Shown: positions 47,287 to 56,402 of the stretch, piece by piece
Position numbering within the stretch: the stretch's first letter is position 1
Layout of the letters: the number at the start of each line of letters is the position of its first letter
Assembly: GCF_900187015.1 (NCBI RefSeq)
Contig: NZ_LT906479.1
Coordinates: 3,720,001 to 3,784,000, forward strand
Length of the DNA stretch: 64,000 bases
Direction of reading: 5' to 3'
Source: Serratia ficaria
Lineage (GTDB): Bacteria; Pseudomonadota; Gammaproteobacteria; Enterobacterales; Enterobacteriaceae
The notes under the pieces: model-generated
What the model saw: only the letters and a program-made list of their open reading frames with translations
What the model was told of the DNA's origin: nothing
The model's database searches: none
Position numbers and translations under genes: made by a program

Positions 47287-47415
47287 CAGGTTCGAGCCGA
47301 GCGAAGCGAGACGACAACGCGCAGCGTTGCCCGCAGGGTGAGGCCAAAGGCCGAATCAATCCTGCACGACCCACCAATTCAGAGAAAAGCGCCTTTAGGC
47401 GCTTTTTTCGTTTCT
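47287..47415 (+). repeat. Interrupted duplicate of the tRNA-Lys 3' end and terminator
   Basis: 47358-47415 repeats 47159-47216 (T-arm half, acceptor 3' strand, CCA and terminator) at 57 of 58 positions. The other T-arm half, CAGGTTCGA, is found at 47287-47295. Between them sits a 63-nt insert (47296-47358) made of small dyads: AACGC-GCA-GCGTT, CCC-GCA-GGG and GGCC-AAA-GGCC. No 5' tRNA half is present, so it is not a working tRNA. Confidence 0.85.
47385..47408 (+). terminator. Duplicated copy of the tRNA terminator
   Basis: AAAAGCGCC/GGCGCTTTT with loop TTTA; differs from the first copy by one loop base. Confidence 0.8.
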
Positions 47416-47462
47416 GCCCCGCCCGATTCGCCCCTGCCAAAATCACCGCCCCGCCACCTGGG

Positions 47463-47481
47463 ATACGAATGGTTATCATTT
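47463..47481. promoter_or_regulatory. Fur-like box upstream of fepB
   Basis: The core ATGGTTATCATTTTA matches the Fur consensus at about 12 of 19 positions. It lies about 85 nt before fepB. Confidence 0.5.
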
Positions 47482-47562
47482 TAAAATATTGAGTGGTAAA
47501 TTAGCGGGTATGCCTAACCCAGCCAAGACACGTCTTAGTTCAAGGAAAGAAAGAGCCCGCTC

Positions 47563-48570
47563 ATGACCCTATCCTTACGCCACCTGTTTATTTCACTGAT
47601 CGCCGCTTCCGGCCTGCTGCTCAGCGGCTGCGGCCCGGACGACCAAGCCGGGGCGCAAACGCCGGCCTCCGACGCCGCAAACGGCGGCTGGCCGCGCACC
47701 ATCAACAGCGCCAAGGGCCCGTTTACGCTGGAAAAACCGCCGCTGCGCATCGTCTCCACCAGCGTCACCCTCACCGGCACCCTGCTGGCGATCGACGCGC
47801 CGGTGATCGCCAGCGGCGCCACCAGCGCCAACTCGTCGGTGTCTGACGACCAGGGTTTCTTCACCCAGTGGGGCGAAGTGGCGAAACGGCGCAACGTCAA
47901 ACCGCTGTATCAGGTTGAGCCCAATGCCGAAGCGGTCGCCGCCGCCAACCCCGATCTGATCGTCATCTCCTCCACCGGCGGCGATTCGGCGCTGAAGCTG
48001 TACGATCAGCTGTCGACCGTCGCGCCCACCTTGGTGCTCAACTACGGCGATAAAAGCTGGCAGCAGTTAGCCACCCAACTGGGCGAGATCACCGGCCACG
48101 AACAGGGGGCCAAACAGGCCGAAGCGCGCTTTGAACAGCGGGTGGAACAGGTAAAACAGTCCATCGCCCTGCCGCCGCAGCCCACTTCTCCGCTGGTCTA
48201 TGACGACAACGGGCGTGAGGCCAAGCTGTGGACGCCGGACTCCGCCCAGGGGAAATTGCTGACCCAGCTCGGCTTCCGGCTGGCCACGCCGCCGGAAAGC
48301 GCCAAGGGCAATACCAGCATGGGCAAACGCCAGGACATCATTCAGCTGTCGGGCGAAAAGATGGCGGAAGGCCTGAACGGCAAGACGCTGATGCTATTCT
48401 CCGCCGATCAACGCAAGGTCGGGGAGCTGTTGGCCAACCCGTTCCTCCGGCACCTGGAGCCGGTTGAACAACATCATGTCTATGCCGTCGGCACCGATAC
48501 TTTCCGCCTCGATTATTACAGCGCGACCAACATGCTGAACAGCATCGAACGGCAGTTCAAGAAATCCTGA
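47563..48570 (+). CDS. fepB: FepB, ferric-siderophore (enterobactin-type) binding protein
   Basis: Periplasmic binding protein that hands ferric catecholate siderophore to FepDGC. The 335-aa protein aligns with E. coli FepB: RIVSTSVTLTGTLLAIDAPVIASG, DDQGFFTQW, ISSTGGDSALKLYDQLS and TFRLDYYSA are conserved in pieces. Unlike E. coli FepB it has a lipobox LSGC at residues 20-23, so it is probably an inner-membrane-anchored lipoprotein. It is separated from fepD by 206 bp with its own Fur box. Confidence 0.9.
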   Translation: MTLSLRHLFISLIAASGLLLSGCGPDDQAGAQTPASDAANGGWPRTINSAKGPFTLEKPPLRIVSTSVTLTGTLLAIDAPVIASGATSANSSVSDDQGFFTQWGEVAKRRNVKPLYQVEPNAEAVAAANPDLIVISSTGGDSALKLYDQLSTVAPTLVLNYGDKSWQQLATQLGEITGHEQGAKQAEARFEQRVEQVKQSIALPPQPTSPLVYDDNGREAKLWTPDSAQGKLLTQLGFRLATPPESAKGNTSMGKRQDIIQLSGEKMAEGLNGKTLMLFSADQRKVGELLANPFLRHLEPVEQHHVYAVGTDTFRLDYYSATNMLNSIERQFKKS

Positions 48571-48740
48571 CGTCCCCCCGGCAGGCCCGGCGCCTGCCGC
48601 GTTTCACGGCGCAATGATTACATTCAATCTATTGAAATATAAAGAATCATTAACATCGCGAATCACTGACTCCCCTTATCCGACGGATGCATTGCGGCGT
48701 AAACTCATGCTACTATAAGCCGGTCTTCAAGAACGCTAAT

Positions 48741-48759
48741 AATAATGAGAATCAAAATT
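48741..48759. promoter_or_regulatory. Fur box upstream of fepD
   Basis: AATAATGAGAATCAAAATT matches 14 of 19 Fur consensus positions, 18 nt before fepD. It suggests fepDGC has a separate iron-repressed promoter. Confidence 0.72.
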
Positions 48760-48776
48760 ATAAAGGAGTTAACGGT

Positions 48777-49832
48777 GTGAGCTTACCCACTCCGACTACG
48801 CGGACGCCTTCGTCCACGACTCGCACAGCCTACGCCAGCGGCCTGAAGCGCGTTTCCGGGCTGGGTTTTTGCCTGGCGCTGCTGCTGCTGTGCGTAATGG
48901 CCAGCCTGATGCTGGGATCCAAATCCATTCCCTTTCATACCGTTTGGCTTAGCCTGCAGGGCCAGTTCAGCGGCGCGGACAGCACCATTATTCTCGATGC
49001 CCGCCTGCCCCGCACCCTGGCGGGCATGCTGGCCGGCGTGGCGCTGGGCGGCGCCGGCGCGCTGATCCAGGCGCTGACGCGCAACCCGCTGGCCGATCCC
49101 GGCGTGCTCGGCATCAACGCCGGCGCCAGCTTCGCCGTGGTGCTGGGCATTATGTTTTTTGGCGCCGCCTCCACCGAAGGCTATATGAGCTGGGCCTTTG
49201 CCGGCGCGGCCATCACCACCCTGCTGGTCTACCTGATCGGCACCCTGGCGGGGGGGCGCATCAACCCGGTGCGGCTGACGCTGGCCGGCGTGGCGATAGG
49301 CGCGGTGTTGAGCGGCATCACCACCGGGCTGTCGCTGCTCGATCCGCAAACCTTCGACCAACTGCGTTTCTGGCAGGCCGGTACGCTGGATATCCGCACC
49401 CTGGCCAGCCTGGCCGTCACCGCGCCCGCCATCCTGATCGGCGCCCTGCTGACGCTGGCCATCGCCCGGCCGCTGAACACCATCAGCATGGGGGAAGACC
49501 TGGCCATTGCGCTCGGCGCGCGGGTGGTGCTGACCCAAATCGTTTCGGTTGTCGCCATCACGCTGCTGTGCGGCGCGGCGACCGCCACCGTCGGCCCGAT
49601 CGCCTTTGTCGGCCTGATGGTGCCGCACATCGCCCGCTGGTGGGTCGGCCCCGACCAGCGCTGGATACTGCCCTACTCAATGCTGATGGCGCCGGTGCTG
49701 CTGCTGTGCGCCGACATCATCGGCCGTTTGCTGGTGCCCGGCGAGCTGCGGGTCTCCATCGTCACCGCCTTTATCGGCGCGCCGGTCCTGATCTGGCTGG
49801 TGCGTCGCAAGAAAACGCTGGGGGGCCTGTAA
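48777..49832 (+). CDS. fepD: FepD, ferric-siderophore permease subunit
   Basis: FecCD-family inner-membrane permease. Start is GTG 48777, with AAAGGAG 8 nt upstream, although the frame is open to 48687. The 351-aa protein has about ten helices and signatures LDARLPRTLAGMLAGVALG, LTRNPLADPGVLGINAGASF, DQLRFWQAG and GPIAFVGLMVPHIAR. Its stop overlaps the fepG start (TAATG). Confidence 0.93.
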   Translation: MSLPTPTTRTPSSTTRTAYASGLKRVSGLGFCLALLLLCVMASLMLGSKSIPFHTVWLSLQGQFSGADSTIILDARLPRTLAGMLAGVALGGAGALIQALTRNPLADPGVLGINAGASFAVVLGIMFFGAASTEGYMSWAFAGAAITTLLVYLIGTLAGGRINPVRLTLAGVAIGAVLSGITTGLSLLDPQTFDQLRFWQAGTLDIRTLASLAVTAPAILIGALLTLAIARPLNTISMGEDLAIALGARVVLTQIVSVVAITLLCGAATATVGPIAFVGLMVPHIARWWVGPDQRWILPYSMLMAPVLLLCADIIGRLLVPGELRVSIVTAFIGAPVLIWLVRRKKTLGGL

Positions 49833-50869
49833 TGTCGATGCCTCGCACCCTGCTGATCGGCCGCCCGGACGGCATGATCAGTTGGCGCATGCCGCTGCGC
49901 GTGCTGGTGGTTAATTTATCGCTGCTGGCGCTGTGCCTGCTGTTGGCCATGGCGGCGCTGTGCTACGGCACGCTGCAGCTGTCGCTGGAGCAGGTGTTCT
50001 CGGCGCTCGGCGGCCAGGCGCCGAAGAACCTGGTGACCGTGGTCACCCAGTGGCGCCTGCCGCGCATCAGCATGGCGTTGCTGTTGGGCGGCGCGCTCGG
50101 CATGAGCGGCGCCATCTTCCAGTCGATCATCCGCAACCCGCTGGGCAGCCCGGACGTGATCGGCTTCAACATGGGCGCCTACACCGGCGCGCTGATCGCC
50201 ATTACGCTGTTCAGCGGCGGCTATTACACCATCGCCGGCGGCGCGCTGGCCGGCGGCATCCTCTCCGCTCTGCTGATCTACCTGCTCGCCTGGCGGCGGG
50301 GGGTGGTCGGCTTCCGGTTGATCATCGTCGGCATCGCCATCAGCGCGGTGCTGGTCTCCACCAATACCTGGCTGATCATCACCGCTTCGCTGGAGCGCGC
50401 CATGGATGCCGCCATGTGGCAGGCCGGCTCGTTGAACGGCATGACCTGGCAGAAATCGCGGCCGGCCATGGCGTTTATCAGCCTGGCCGCCGCCGCCGCG
50501 CTGCTGATGGGCAAACGGCTGCAGCTGCTGGAAATGGGCGACGACGCGGCGCGCGCGCTGGGGGTCAATGCCGAAAGCAGCCGGCTGTGGCTGATGCTGT
50601 TCGGCGTGACCCTGACCGCCGCCGTTACCGCCACCGCCGGGCCGATCTCGTTTATCGCGCTGGCCGCCCCGCAGATCGCCCGCCGGCTGACCGGCCAATC
50701 GTCGGTTACCCTGACGTCGTCGGCGCTGATGGGGGCCACTTTGCTGCTGGGGGCCGACGTGGCTTCCCAGCATCTGTTCGCGCCGACCCAACTGCCGGTG
50801 GGCGTCGTGACCGTCAGCATCGGCGGCCTGTATCTGATCTGGCTGTTAATCCGTGAGTCCCGCAGATAA
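49832..50869 (+). CDS. fepG: FepG, ferric-siderophore permease subunit
   Basis: Second FecCD permease subunit, pairing with FepD. ATG 49832 overlaps the fepD stop, giving 345 aa; an upstream extension in this frame runs inside fepD and is not real. Signatures: PRISMALLLGGALGMSGAIFQ split for length, IIRNPLGSPDVIGFNMGAY, MWQAGSLNG and GPISFIALAAPQIARRL. Overlaps fepC by TAATG. Confidence 0.92.
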   Translation: MSMPRTLLIGRPDGMISWRMPLRVLVVNLSLLALCLLLAMAALCYGTLQLSLEQVFSALGGQAPKNLVTVVTQWRLPRISMALLLGGALGMSGAIFQSIIRNPLGSPDVIGFNMGAYTGALIAITLFSGGYYTIAGGALAGGILSALLIYLLAWRRGVVGFRLIIVGIAISAVLVSTNTWLIITASLERAMDAAMWQAGSLNGMTWQKSRPAMAFISLAAAAALLMGKRLQLLEMGDDAARALGVNAESSRLWLMLFGVTLTAAVTATAGPISFIALAAPQIARRLTGQSSVTLTSSALMGATLLLGADVASQHLFAPTQLPVGVVTVSIGGLYLIWLLIRESRR

Positions 50870-51690
50870 TGAAGAGTAAGAATGCCATGAGCCACCGCCT
50901 GCACGCCTCGCACCTGACGCTGGGCTACGACAGTAAAATCATCGCCAACGACCTGAGCGTGGCCATTCCCGACGGCGCTTTCACGGTGATTGTCGGGCCG
51001 AACGCCTGCGGAAAATCCACCCTGCTGCGCGCGCTGTGCCGCCTGCTGAAACCCAGCGCCGGCGAAGTGATGCTGGACGGCAAGAGCATCAGCAGCTTCG
51101 CCACCAAGGCGCTGGCGCGCGAGCTGGGGCTGCTGCCGCAGACCTCAATCGCGCCGGACAGCATTACCGTGGCGGACCTGGTTTCGCGCGGGCGTTATCC
51201 GCACCAAAGCCTGCTGAAGCAGTGGACCCACGCCGACCGGCAGGCGGTAGAGGAAGCCATGGCGGCCACCAACGTCAGCCAGTTGGCCGAGCGCAGCGTC
51301 GACGAGCTGTCCGGCGGCCAACGTCAGCGCGTGTGGGTGGCGATGGTGCTGGCGCAGCAGACCCCGCTGCTGCTGCTGGATGAGCCGACCACCTACCTGG
51401 ACATCGCCCACCAAATTGAGCTGCTGGATCTGTTCCGCCAGCTGAATCAGGAGCGCGGCCAAACCATGATCGCCGTACTGCACGATCTGAACCACGCCTG
51501 CCGCTATGCCGACCATATCATCGCCATGCGCGACGGCAAGATTGTGGCGCAGGGGAAACCGGCCGAGATCATTACCGCCGAGCTGGTAGAGCAGGTGTTC
51601 GGCATGCCCTGCATGATCATCGACGATCCGCTGTCGCATACCCCGCTGGTGATCCCGCGCGGCCGCTTCCACTGCGATCCCGCGCAGTAA
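50869..51690 (+). CDS. fepC: FepC, ferric-siderophore ABC ATPase
   Basis: ATPase of the FepBDGC importer. The 273-aa protein has Walker A GPNACGKST, a Q-loop near LLPQTS, the signature LSGGQRQR and Walker B LLLLDEPTTYLD. ATG 50869 overlaps the fepG stop; an in-frame ATG at 50887 (MSHRLHAS) aligns better with E. coli FepC and may be the true start. A terminator follows. Confidence 0.93.
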   Translation: MKSKNAMSHRLHASHLTLGYDSKIIANDLSVAIPDGAFTVIVGPNACGKSTLLRALCRLLKPSAGEVMLDGKSISSFATKALARELGLLPQTSIAPDSITVADLVSRGRYPHQSLLKQWTHADRQAVEEAMAATNVSQLAERSVDELSGGQRQRVWVAMVLAQQTPLLLLDEPTTYLDIAHQIELLDLFRQLNQERGQTMIAVLHDLNHACRYADHIIAMRDGKIVAQGKPAEIITAELVEQVFGMPCMIIDDPLSHTPLVIPRGRFHCDPAQ

Positions 51691-51692
51691 GG

Positions 51693-51716
51693 AAAAGGCC
51701 GGTTTCCCGGCCTTTT
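51693..51716. terminator. Terminator after fepC
   Basis: Perfect AAAAGGCCGG/CCGGCCTTTT hairpin with loop TTTC; also serves the convergent DppA-like gene. Confidence 0.85.
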
Positions 51717-51718
51717 CT

Positions 51719-53308
51719 CTATTTCTCCAGCGAGACCTGCTTAAAAATGTGTTTGCCGAACGGATCGATTTCGTAGCCCTTCACTTCCTTGCGCACCGGC
51801 TCGAAGATGGTCGAATGGGCAATCATCAGCGCCGGCATTTGCTCATGCATCATCACCTGCGCCTGCTCATACATCGCCACCCGCTTGGCGTGGTCGTTCT
51901 CTTCGCGCGCCTGCAGGATCAGTTGGTCGAACGGCTTGTAGCACCACTTGGCGGAGTTGGAACCGCCGTCGGCCGACACGCAGGTGAACAGCGGGCCGAA
52001 GAAGTTATCCGGGTCGCCGTTGGCGGTGGTCCAGCCCACTAACGCCGTCTGGTGCTCGCCGTTTTTAATCCGCTGCAGGTATTCGCCCCACTCGAAGGTG
52101 ACGATTTTTGCCCGTACGCCGATGTCGGCCCAGTCGGACTGGATCATCTCCGCCATGCGTTTGGCGTTGGGGTTATAGGGCCGCTGCACCGGCATCGCCC
52201 ACAGGTCGATGTCGAACCCTTGCCCCAACCCCGCCTCCTGCAGCAGCCGTTTAGCCTTATCCGGCGCGTACGGGTAGTCTTCTATCTTGTCGTTGCTGCC
52301 CCATTGGGTCGGCGGCAGCAGGTTTTTAGCCGGCTGGCCGGCGCCGTGGAACACCGCCTCGATAATCGCCGGCTTGTTGACCGCCAGCGCCAGCGCCTGC
52401 CGCACCTTGACGTTATCCAACGGTTTCTTCTGGGTGTTGAACGCCAGGAAGCCGATATTCAGCCCGGACTTTTCCAGCACCCGAATATTTTTGTCCTGCC
52501 GCATGCGCGCCAGATCCGCCGGATTGGGGAACGGCATCACCTGACACTCGTTCTTTTGCAGCTTGGCGTAGCGCACCGCGGCGTCCGGCGTGATCGAGAA
52601 TACCAGCCGATCGATTTTCGGCCTGCCTTCCCAATAGTTGTCGAACGCCTTGTAAAGAATTTTGGCGTCCTTCTGGTACTGCACCAGTTGGAACGGCCCG
52701 GTGCCGATCGGATCGTTGTCCACGCGCTCCGGGGTGCCGGCCTTCAGCATCGCCTCGGCGTATTCCGCCGAGAGAATGGTGGCGAAGTACATGCCCAGGT
52801 CGGCGACGAACGGCGCTTCGGCGCGGGAAAGCTCGAAGCGCAGGGTGTTGTCGTCCAGCTTGACGATGCGCTCGATCAGGCTGCCGAACTCCATCGATTC
52901 AAAGTTGGTGTAGGCGCCGTTGGACACCTTGTGGTAGGGGTTATTGGCGTCCTTCTGGCGCATGAAGGAGAAAATGACGTCGTCGGCGTTGAAATCGCGG
53001 GTGGGGGTAAAATATTTGTTGCTCTGGAATTTCACCCCTTTGCGCAGGTGGAAGGTGTAAGTTTTGCCGTCTTCGCTCACCTCCCAGCGCTCCGCCAGGC
53101 TGGGCTGCAGTTCGACGGTGCCGGTTTTGAAATCCACCAGCCGGTTATAAATCGCCGCCGAGCTGGCGTCCACCGTGGTGCCGGAGGTAAACAGCTGCGG
53201 GTTGAAGCCTTCCGGTGAACCTTCCGAACAATAGACCAGCGTGCTGGCCTGCGCCCCGCCGGTGACCGCCAACGCCAACAGCCCTATCGTTATCGCTTTT
53301 TTATTCAT
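51719..53308 (-). CDS. DppA-like periplasmic peptide-binding protein (solitary)
   Basis: Family 5 extracytoplasmic binding protein, 529 aa, signal peptide cut near AQA (residue 21). It is close to E. coli DppA along its length: TLVYCSEGSPEGFNPQLF, KLQKNECQVMPFPNPAD and WAMPVQRPYNPNAKRMAEM cover conserved blocks. No dppBCDF genes follow, so it must use a permease coded elsewhere. In enterics DppA-type proteins also bind haem, and its place beside fep genes makes an iron role possible, but this is inference. Confidence 0.88.
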   Translation of the reverse strand: MNKKAITIGLLALAVTGGAQASTLVYCSEGSPEGFNPQLFTSGTTVDASSAAIYNRLVDFKTGTVELQPSLAERWEVSEDGKTYTFHLRKGVKFQSNKYFTPTRDFNADDVIFSFMRQKDANNPYHKVSNGAYTNFESMEFGSLIERIVKLDDNTLRFELSRAEAPFVADLGMYFATILSAEYAEAMLKAGTPERVDNDPIGTGPFQLVQYQKDAKILYKAFDNYWEGRPKIDRLVFSITPDAAVRYAKLQKNECQVMPFPNPADLARMRQDKNIRVLEKSGLNIGFLAFNTQKKPLDNVKVRQALALAVNKPAIIEAVFHGAGQPAKNLLPPTQWGSNDKIEDYPYAPDKAKRLLQEAGLGQGFDIDLWAMPVQRPYNPNAKRMAEMIQSDWADIGVRAKIVTFEWGEYLQRIKNGEHQTALVGWTTANGDPDNFFGPLFTCVSADGGSNSAKWCYKPFDQLILQAREENDHAKRVAMYEQAQVMMHEQMPALMIAHSTIFEPVRKEVKGYEIDPFGKHIFKQVSLEK

Positions 53309-53393
53309 CGTGCCATCCCCAGTGGTAAGAAAACAGACCCGACCGATACCAATAAATCATGCAGTTAGCGATGTAAAGCACAAATTGTGAGCA

Positions 53394-53430
53394 TAAAAAA
53401 ACGGGGAGGCGCGCAGCTGGCCTTCCCCGT
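53394..53430 (-). terminator. Terminator of budBA
   Basis: Minus strand: stem ACGGGGAAGGC/GCCTCCCCGT-type (one mismatch) followed by TTTTTTT. Confidence 0.8.
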
Positions 53431-53451
53431 GGTTCGCACGAGATCATGAAT

Positions 53452-55137
53452 TTAAATCATCTGGCTGAAGTTCATCTGCGCCATCAGCTTGTAGTTGTCG
53501 GCGTAGTCGACCGGGATCGCCACCACCACCGGCCCCCGAATCTCCATCGCCTTGCGCAGCATCGGCCGCAGATCCTCTACCGACCGCACGGCAAAACCGA
53601 CCGCGCCGCAGGATTCCGCATAGGCTTTAAAGTCGATCGGCCCGAACTCCACGCCGGATTTGCGCTGGTATTTGTTTACCTCCTGCATTTCCACCATGTT
53701 GTAGGCGTTATCCACCCAGATCACGTGAACGATGTTGTTTTTCAGCCGCACTGCGGTTTCCAGCTCCATGCTCGACTGCATAAAACCGCCGTCGCCGGAT
53801 ATCGACACCACCTTGTCGCCGGGGCGCACCAGCGCCGCGCCGATCGCCCATGGCAGCGCCACCCCCATGGTCTGCTGGCCGTTGGAGATCAGCAGCTGAC
53901 GGGCGCGGAAGCTGTAGAGGTAGCGGGCGATCCAGATATGGAAGCTGCCCATGTCGACGCACAGCGTCACGTCGTCGCTGACGATGTCCTGCAGCTCTTT
54001 CACGATGCGCAGCGGGTGGATCGGCATGCCGCCGCGCCGCGCCGCGCGCTCCGCCAGCTCGCTGCGCTGGCGGCCCAGATCGGTGAGGATCAGTTCCACC
54101 TCGGCCGGCACGCTCACCGCCCCGCTGAAGGCTTCGGTCAGCATGTCGAGGGTGGCGCTGATATTGCCCACCAGCTCAATATCCGGGCGATAGCAGGTGT
54201 CGATGTCCGCCGGCAGCACGTCGATGTGCACCAGCTTCAGGCGGCCCTGGCTGTTCCACATGCAGGGATCGTATTCGATCGGGCCATAGCCGACGCTGAC
54301 CACCAGGTCGGCCTTCTGCAACAGCTGGTCGGCGGGCTGGTTGTTGAACAGCCCGACCCGGCCGGCAAAGCGGGCGAAGTGATTGACGTCGATCACCCCG
54401 GCCGCCTGATAGGTGCCGACCACCGGCATATGGGTGCGATACAGCAGCTGGCGCACCGCTTCGCTGTTTTCCGGCCGGCTGGCCTGCAGGCCCAGCAGCA
54501 GCACCGGGCATTTCGCCTGTTGGATCAACTTCACCGCCGCCTGGATGTCGTCCGCCGCCGCGGCGCCCATGCGCGGCAAACGGCAGCCGGCCAACACCGG
54601 CGCGCTGACCGGCTCATTGACGATGTCCATCGGCAGGCTAACGAACGAGGCGCCGGGCCGGCCGAACTCGGCGTGGCGGAAGGCGTTGGCGATCACCTCG
54701 GAGATCGCCGAGCCGGCGTGCACCTCGGCGCAGTATTTGGTCACCGGGCGGAACATGCTGACGGTGTCCATGCTTTGGTGCGTCTGCTTCAGGTTGTCGG
54801 CGCGCTTCACCGCCCCGCCGAAGGCCACCACCGCATCCCCTTCCGAGGTGGCGGTCGCCAGCCCGGTGATCAGGTTGGAGCTGCCCGGCCCGGAGGTGAC
54901 CAGCGCCACCCCGGCCTTGCCGGTCAAACGGCCCACCGCCGCCGCCATAAAGGCGGCGTTGGCCTCGTGGCGCACCACCACCGTTTCGATCGAGGGCGCA
55001 TCCTCCAGCGAATCGAACACCCGGTCAATCTTGGCGCCCGGAATGCCGAATACGTGCTTCACGCCCTGCGCCTGCAGATTTTTCACCACCAAATCTGCGC
55101 CGCATTGCCAGTTATTGTCTGTTTTTACCTGTGCCAT
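53452..55137 (-). CDS. budB: Catabolic acetolactate synthase BudB
   Basis: ThDP enzyme that condenses two pyruvates to acetolactate in the acetoin/2,3-butanediol route. The 561-aa protein has the N-terminal ThDP glutamate region [20 protein letters not shown] split for length, the ThDP motif [15 protein letters not shown]...VDN, and no FAD-dependent regulatory partner, as for catabolic AlsS enzymes. It lies 33 nt downstream of budA. A terminator follows the stop. Confidence 0.95.
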   Translation of the reverse strand: MAQVKTDNNWQCGADLVVKNLQAQGVKHVFGIPGAKIDRVFDSLEDAPSIETVVVRHEANAAFMAAAVGRLTGKAGVALVTSGPGSSNLITGLATATSEGDAVVAFGGAVKRADNLKQTHQSMDTVSMFRPVTKYCAEVHAGSAISEVIANAFRHAEFGRPGASFVSLPMDIVNEPVSAPVLAGCRLPRMGAAAADDIQAAVKLIQQAKCPVLLLGLQASRPENSEAVRQLLYRTHMPVVGTYQAAGVIDVNHFARFAGRVGLFNNQPADQLLQKADLVVSVGYGPIEYDPCMWNSQGRLKLVHIDVLPADIDTCYRPDIELVGNISATLDMLTEAFSGAVSVPAEVELILTDLGRQRSELAERAARRGGMPIHPLRIVKELQDIVSDDVTLCVDMGSFHIWIARYLYSFRARQLLISNGQQTMGVALPWAIGAALVRPGDKVVSISGDGGFMQSSMELETAVRLKNNIVHVIWVDNAYNMVEMQEVNKYQRKSGVEFGPIDFKAYAESCGAVGFAVRSVEDLRPMLRKAMEIRGPVVVAIPVDYADNYKLMAQMNFSQMI

Positions 55138-55170
55138 GGTTCCACCTCCTAAAAAACGGTCGCCGGGGCA

Positions 55171-55950
55171 TTAACCCTCGGCGGAACGAATCGCGCGGTC
55201 CAAATCCTCTGGGCAGAGGTCGGCGCGCAAGAAATCCGCATCATGCGGCAACTGAAGATTGAGACGGGTGATGACGCCAAACTGCAGGCGGCCGTGATCG
55301 AGCTGGTAATCCAGCACGTGGCCGCCGCCGCTGCGATCGTCGGTCACGAAATGTTCGTGGTAGCCGGCCACGCCGATGCCCTGCATATAGTCCGGCGAAC
55401 GGAAGCCGACCAGGGTGCCCTGGCGCTGATGGAAGGAAAAGGTCGGCTGTTCCTCGATCGCCTCCAGCATCGGGCGATACGGCCGCTCCTGGCGCGGCAC
55501 GGTGCGGGTTTCCACGTGGCTGAATTCGCCGTCGACGCGCACCGCGCAGAACAGGTTCGGCGAAGCGACCTGTTCGTCGATGCACTGGTGCAGCTGGGCC
55601 TTGGTGATCGGCCGGTCGAACTGCTGGCTGACGCTGGGCCGGAAAAAGGTGACGACGGCAAAGGGGGTTTTCTGTTGCAGGCCGGCCGGCCGGGCGCTGC
55701 CGTCGGCGCGCAGCTGGTGTATTTCGTGGTCGAAGGCGATCAGCTCGCCGTCCAGATGATTGAAGGTGCCGAGGCCAAAGTTGCCGTGCTTCAGCAATTC
55801 GGCGATGGTGACTTCGCCTTCGTACACGCCGCCGATTAACGCGCTCATCAGCGAGATTTGATAGATTTCGCCCTCCCCGGCGCTTACCGACTGCCTGGCA
55901 AAACCCTGCACCAAATGGTGCGCACAGGAACAACCGCGGTTTTCGTTCAT
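55171..55950 (-). CDS. budA: Alpha-acetolactate decarboxylase BudA
   Basis: Converts acetolactate to acetoin, limiting acid production. The 259-aa protein shows YQISLMSALIGGVYEGEVTI, GTFNHLDGELIAFD, ADGSARPA, zinc-ligand region GYHEHFVTDDRSGGGHVLDY (H of GYHEH and GGGH) and TRTVPRQ. GGAGG precedes the ATG. First gene of the budAB operon; no butanediol dehydrogenase (budC) is adjacent. Confidence 0.95.
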   Translation of the reverse strand: MNENRGCSCAHHLVQGFARQSVSAGEGEIYQISLMSALIGGVYEGEVTIAELLKHGNFGLGTFNHLDGELIAFDHEIHQLRADGSARPAGLQQKTPFAVVTFFRPSVSQQFDRPITKAQLHQCIDEQVASPNLFCAVRVDGEFSHVETRTVPRQERPYRPMLEAIEEQPTFSFHQRQGTLVGFRSPDYMQGIGVAGYHEHFVTDDRSGGGHVLDYQLDHGRLQFGVITRLNLQLPHDADFLRADLCPEDLDRAIRSAEG

Positions 55951-56402
55951 GACCTACTCCTCCACCGGCGCGAAGCAAAATGCCCCACGCGTTCAAAAAT
56001 GCCCACCGGCGGTGAGCAAAGATGCCGCCACCGACGCGTTCCAGAGTTGGAACGATTCAGCCTGAGGCGACAAAAAAACCGGCACGGCGGGCCGGCTGGC
56101 GTACGGGTTCAACGAGGGATTAGAGAATATGAAGACTTACTAATCATTACTGCTGAGCCGGACGCCAAATTGAACGGTTTATCTGGTGTTGAAGCGGCAA
56201 TCAATCCCGCAGGCCGCTAGGCAAACCTGGGGAAAATGTTCCATGTTTTGTGCTAAAGGCCGCGAGGTTTATGCATTTTTTCTCTATGCGACCCAAGTGC
56301 GACGGCGCTGCTGCCGTCCGTAAGCACAGGAGAAGAGTAGCCTCGCGGCAGATAACTGAGAAGCGGGTATTCATAAGAAACGCTTTTGCATATAATGCAA
56401 AA
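55951..56402. other. Divergent budA/budR regulatory region
   Basis: About 450 bp without a gene; the open frame through it on the plus strand lacks coding character. It contains the budA promoter and, at its right end, the budR palindrome and -10 box. LysR-type sites are expected, but I could not place them with certainty. Confidence 0.6.
56384..56402. promoter_or_regulatory. Palindrome over the budR -10 box
   Basis: TTTTGCAT-ATA-ATGCAAAA is a perfect 8-3-8 inverted repeat ending one base before the budR ATG. It contains TATAAT (56391-56396). The transcript would start within a few bases of the ATG. Confidence 0.65.

Noticed and set aside
47021..47492. Short open frames over the tRNA-Val/tRNA-Lys genes and the duplicated tail
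   Set aside because: They are readings through structural RNA genes.
55858..56220. 120-aa open frame in the budA/budR spacer
   Set aside because: Begins antisense to budA, no ribosome site and no recognisable domain.
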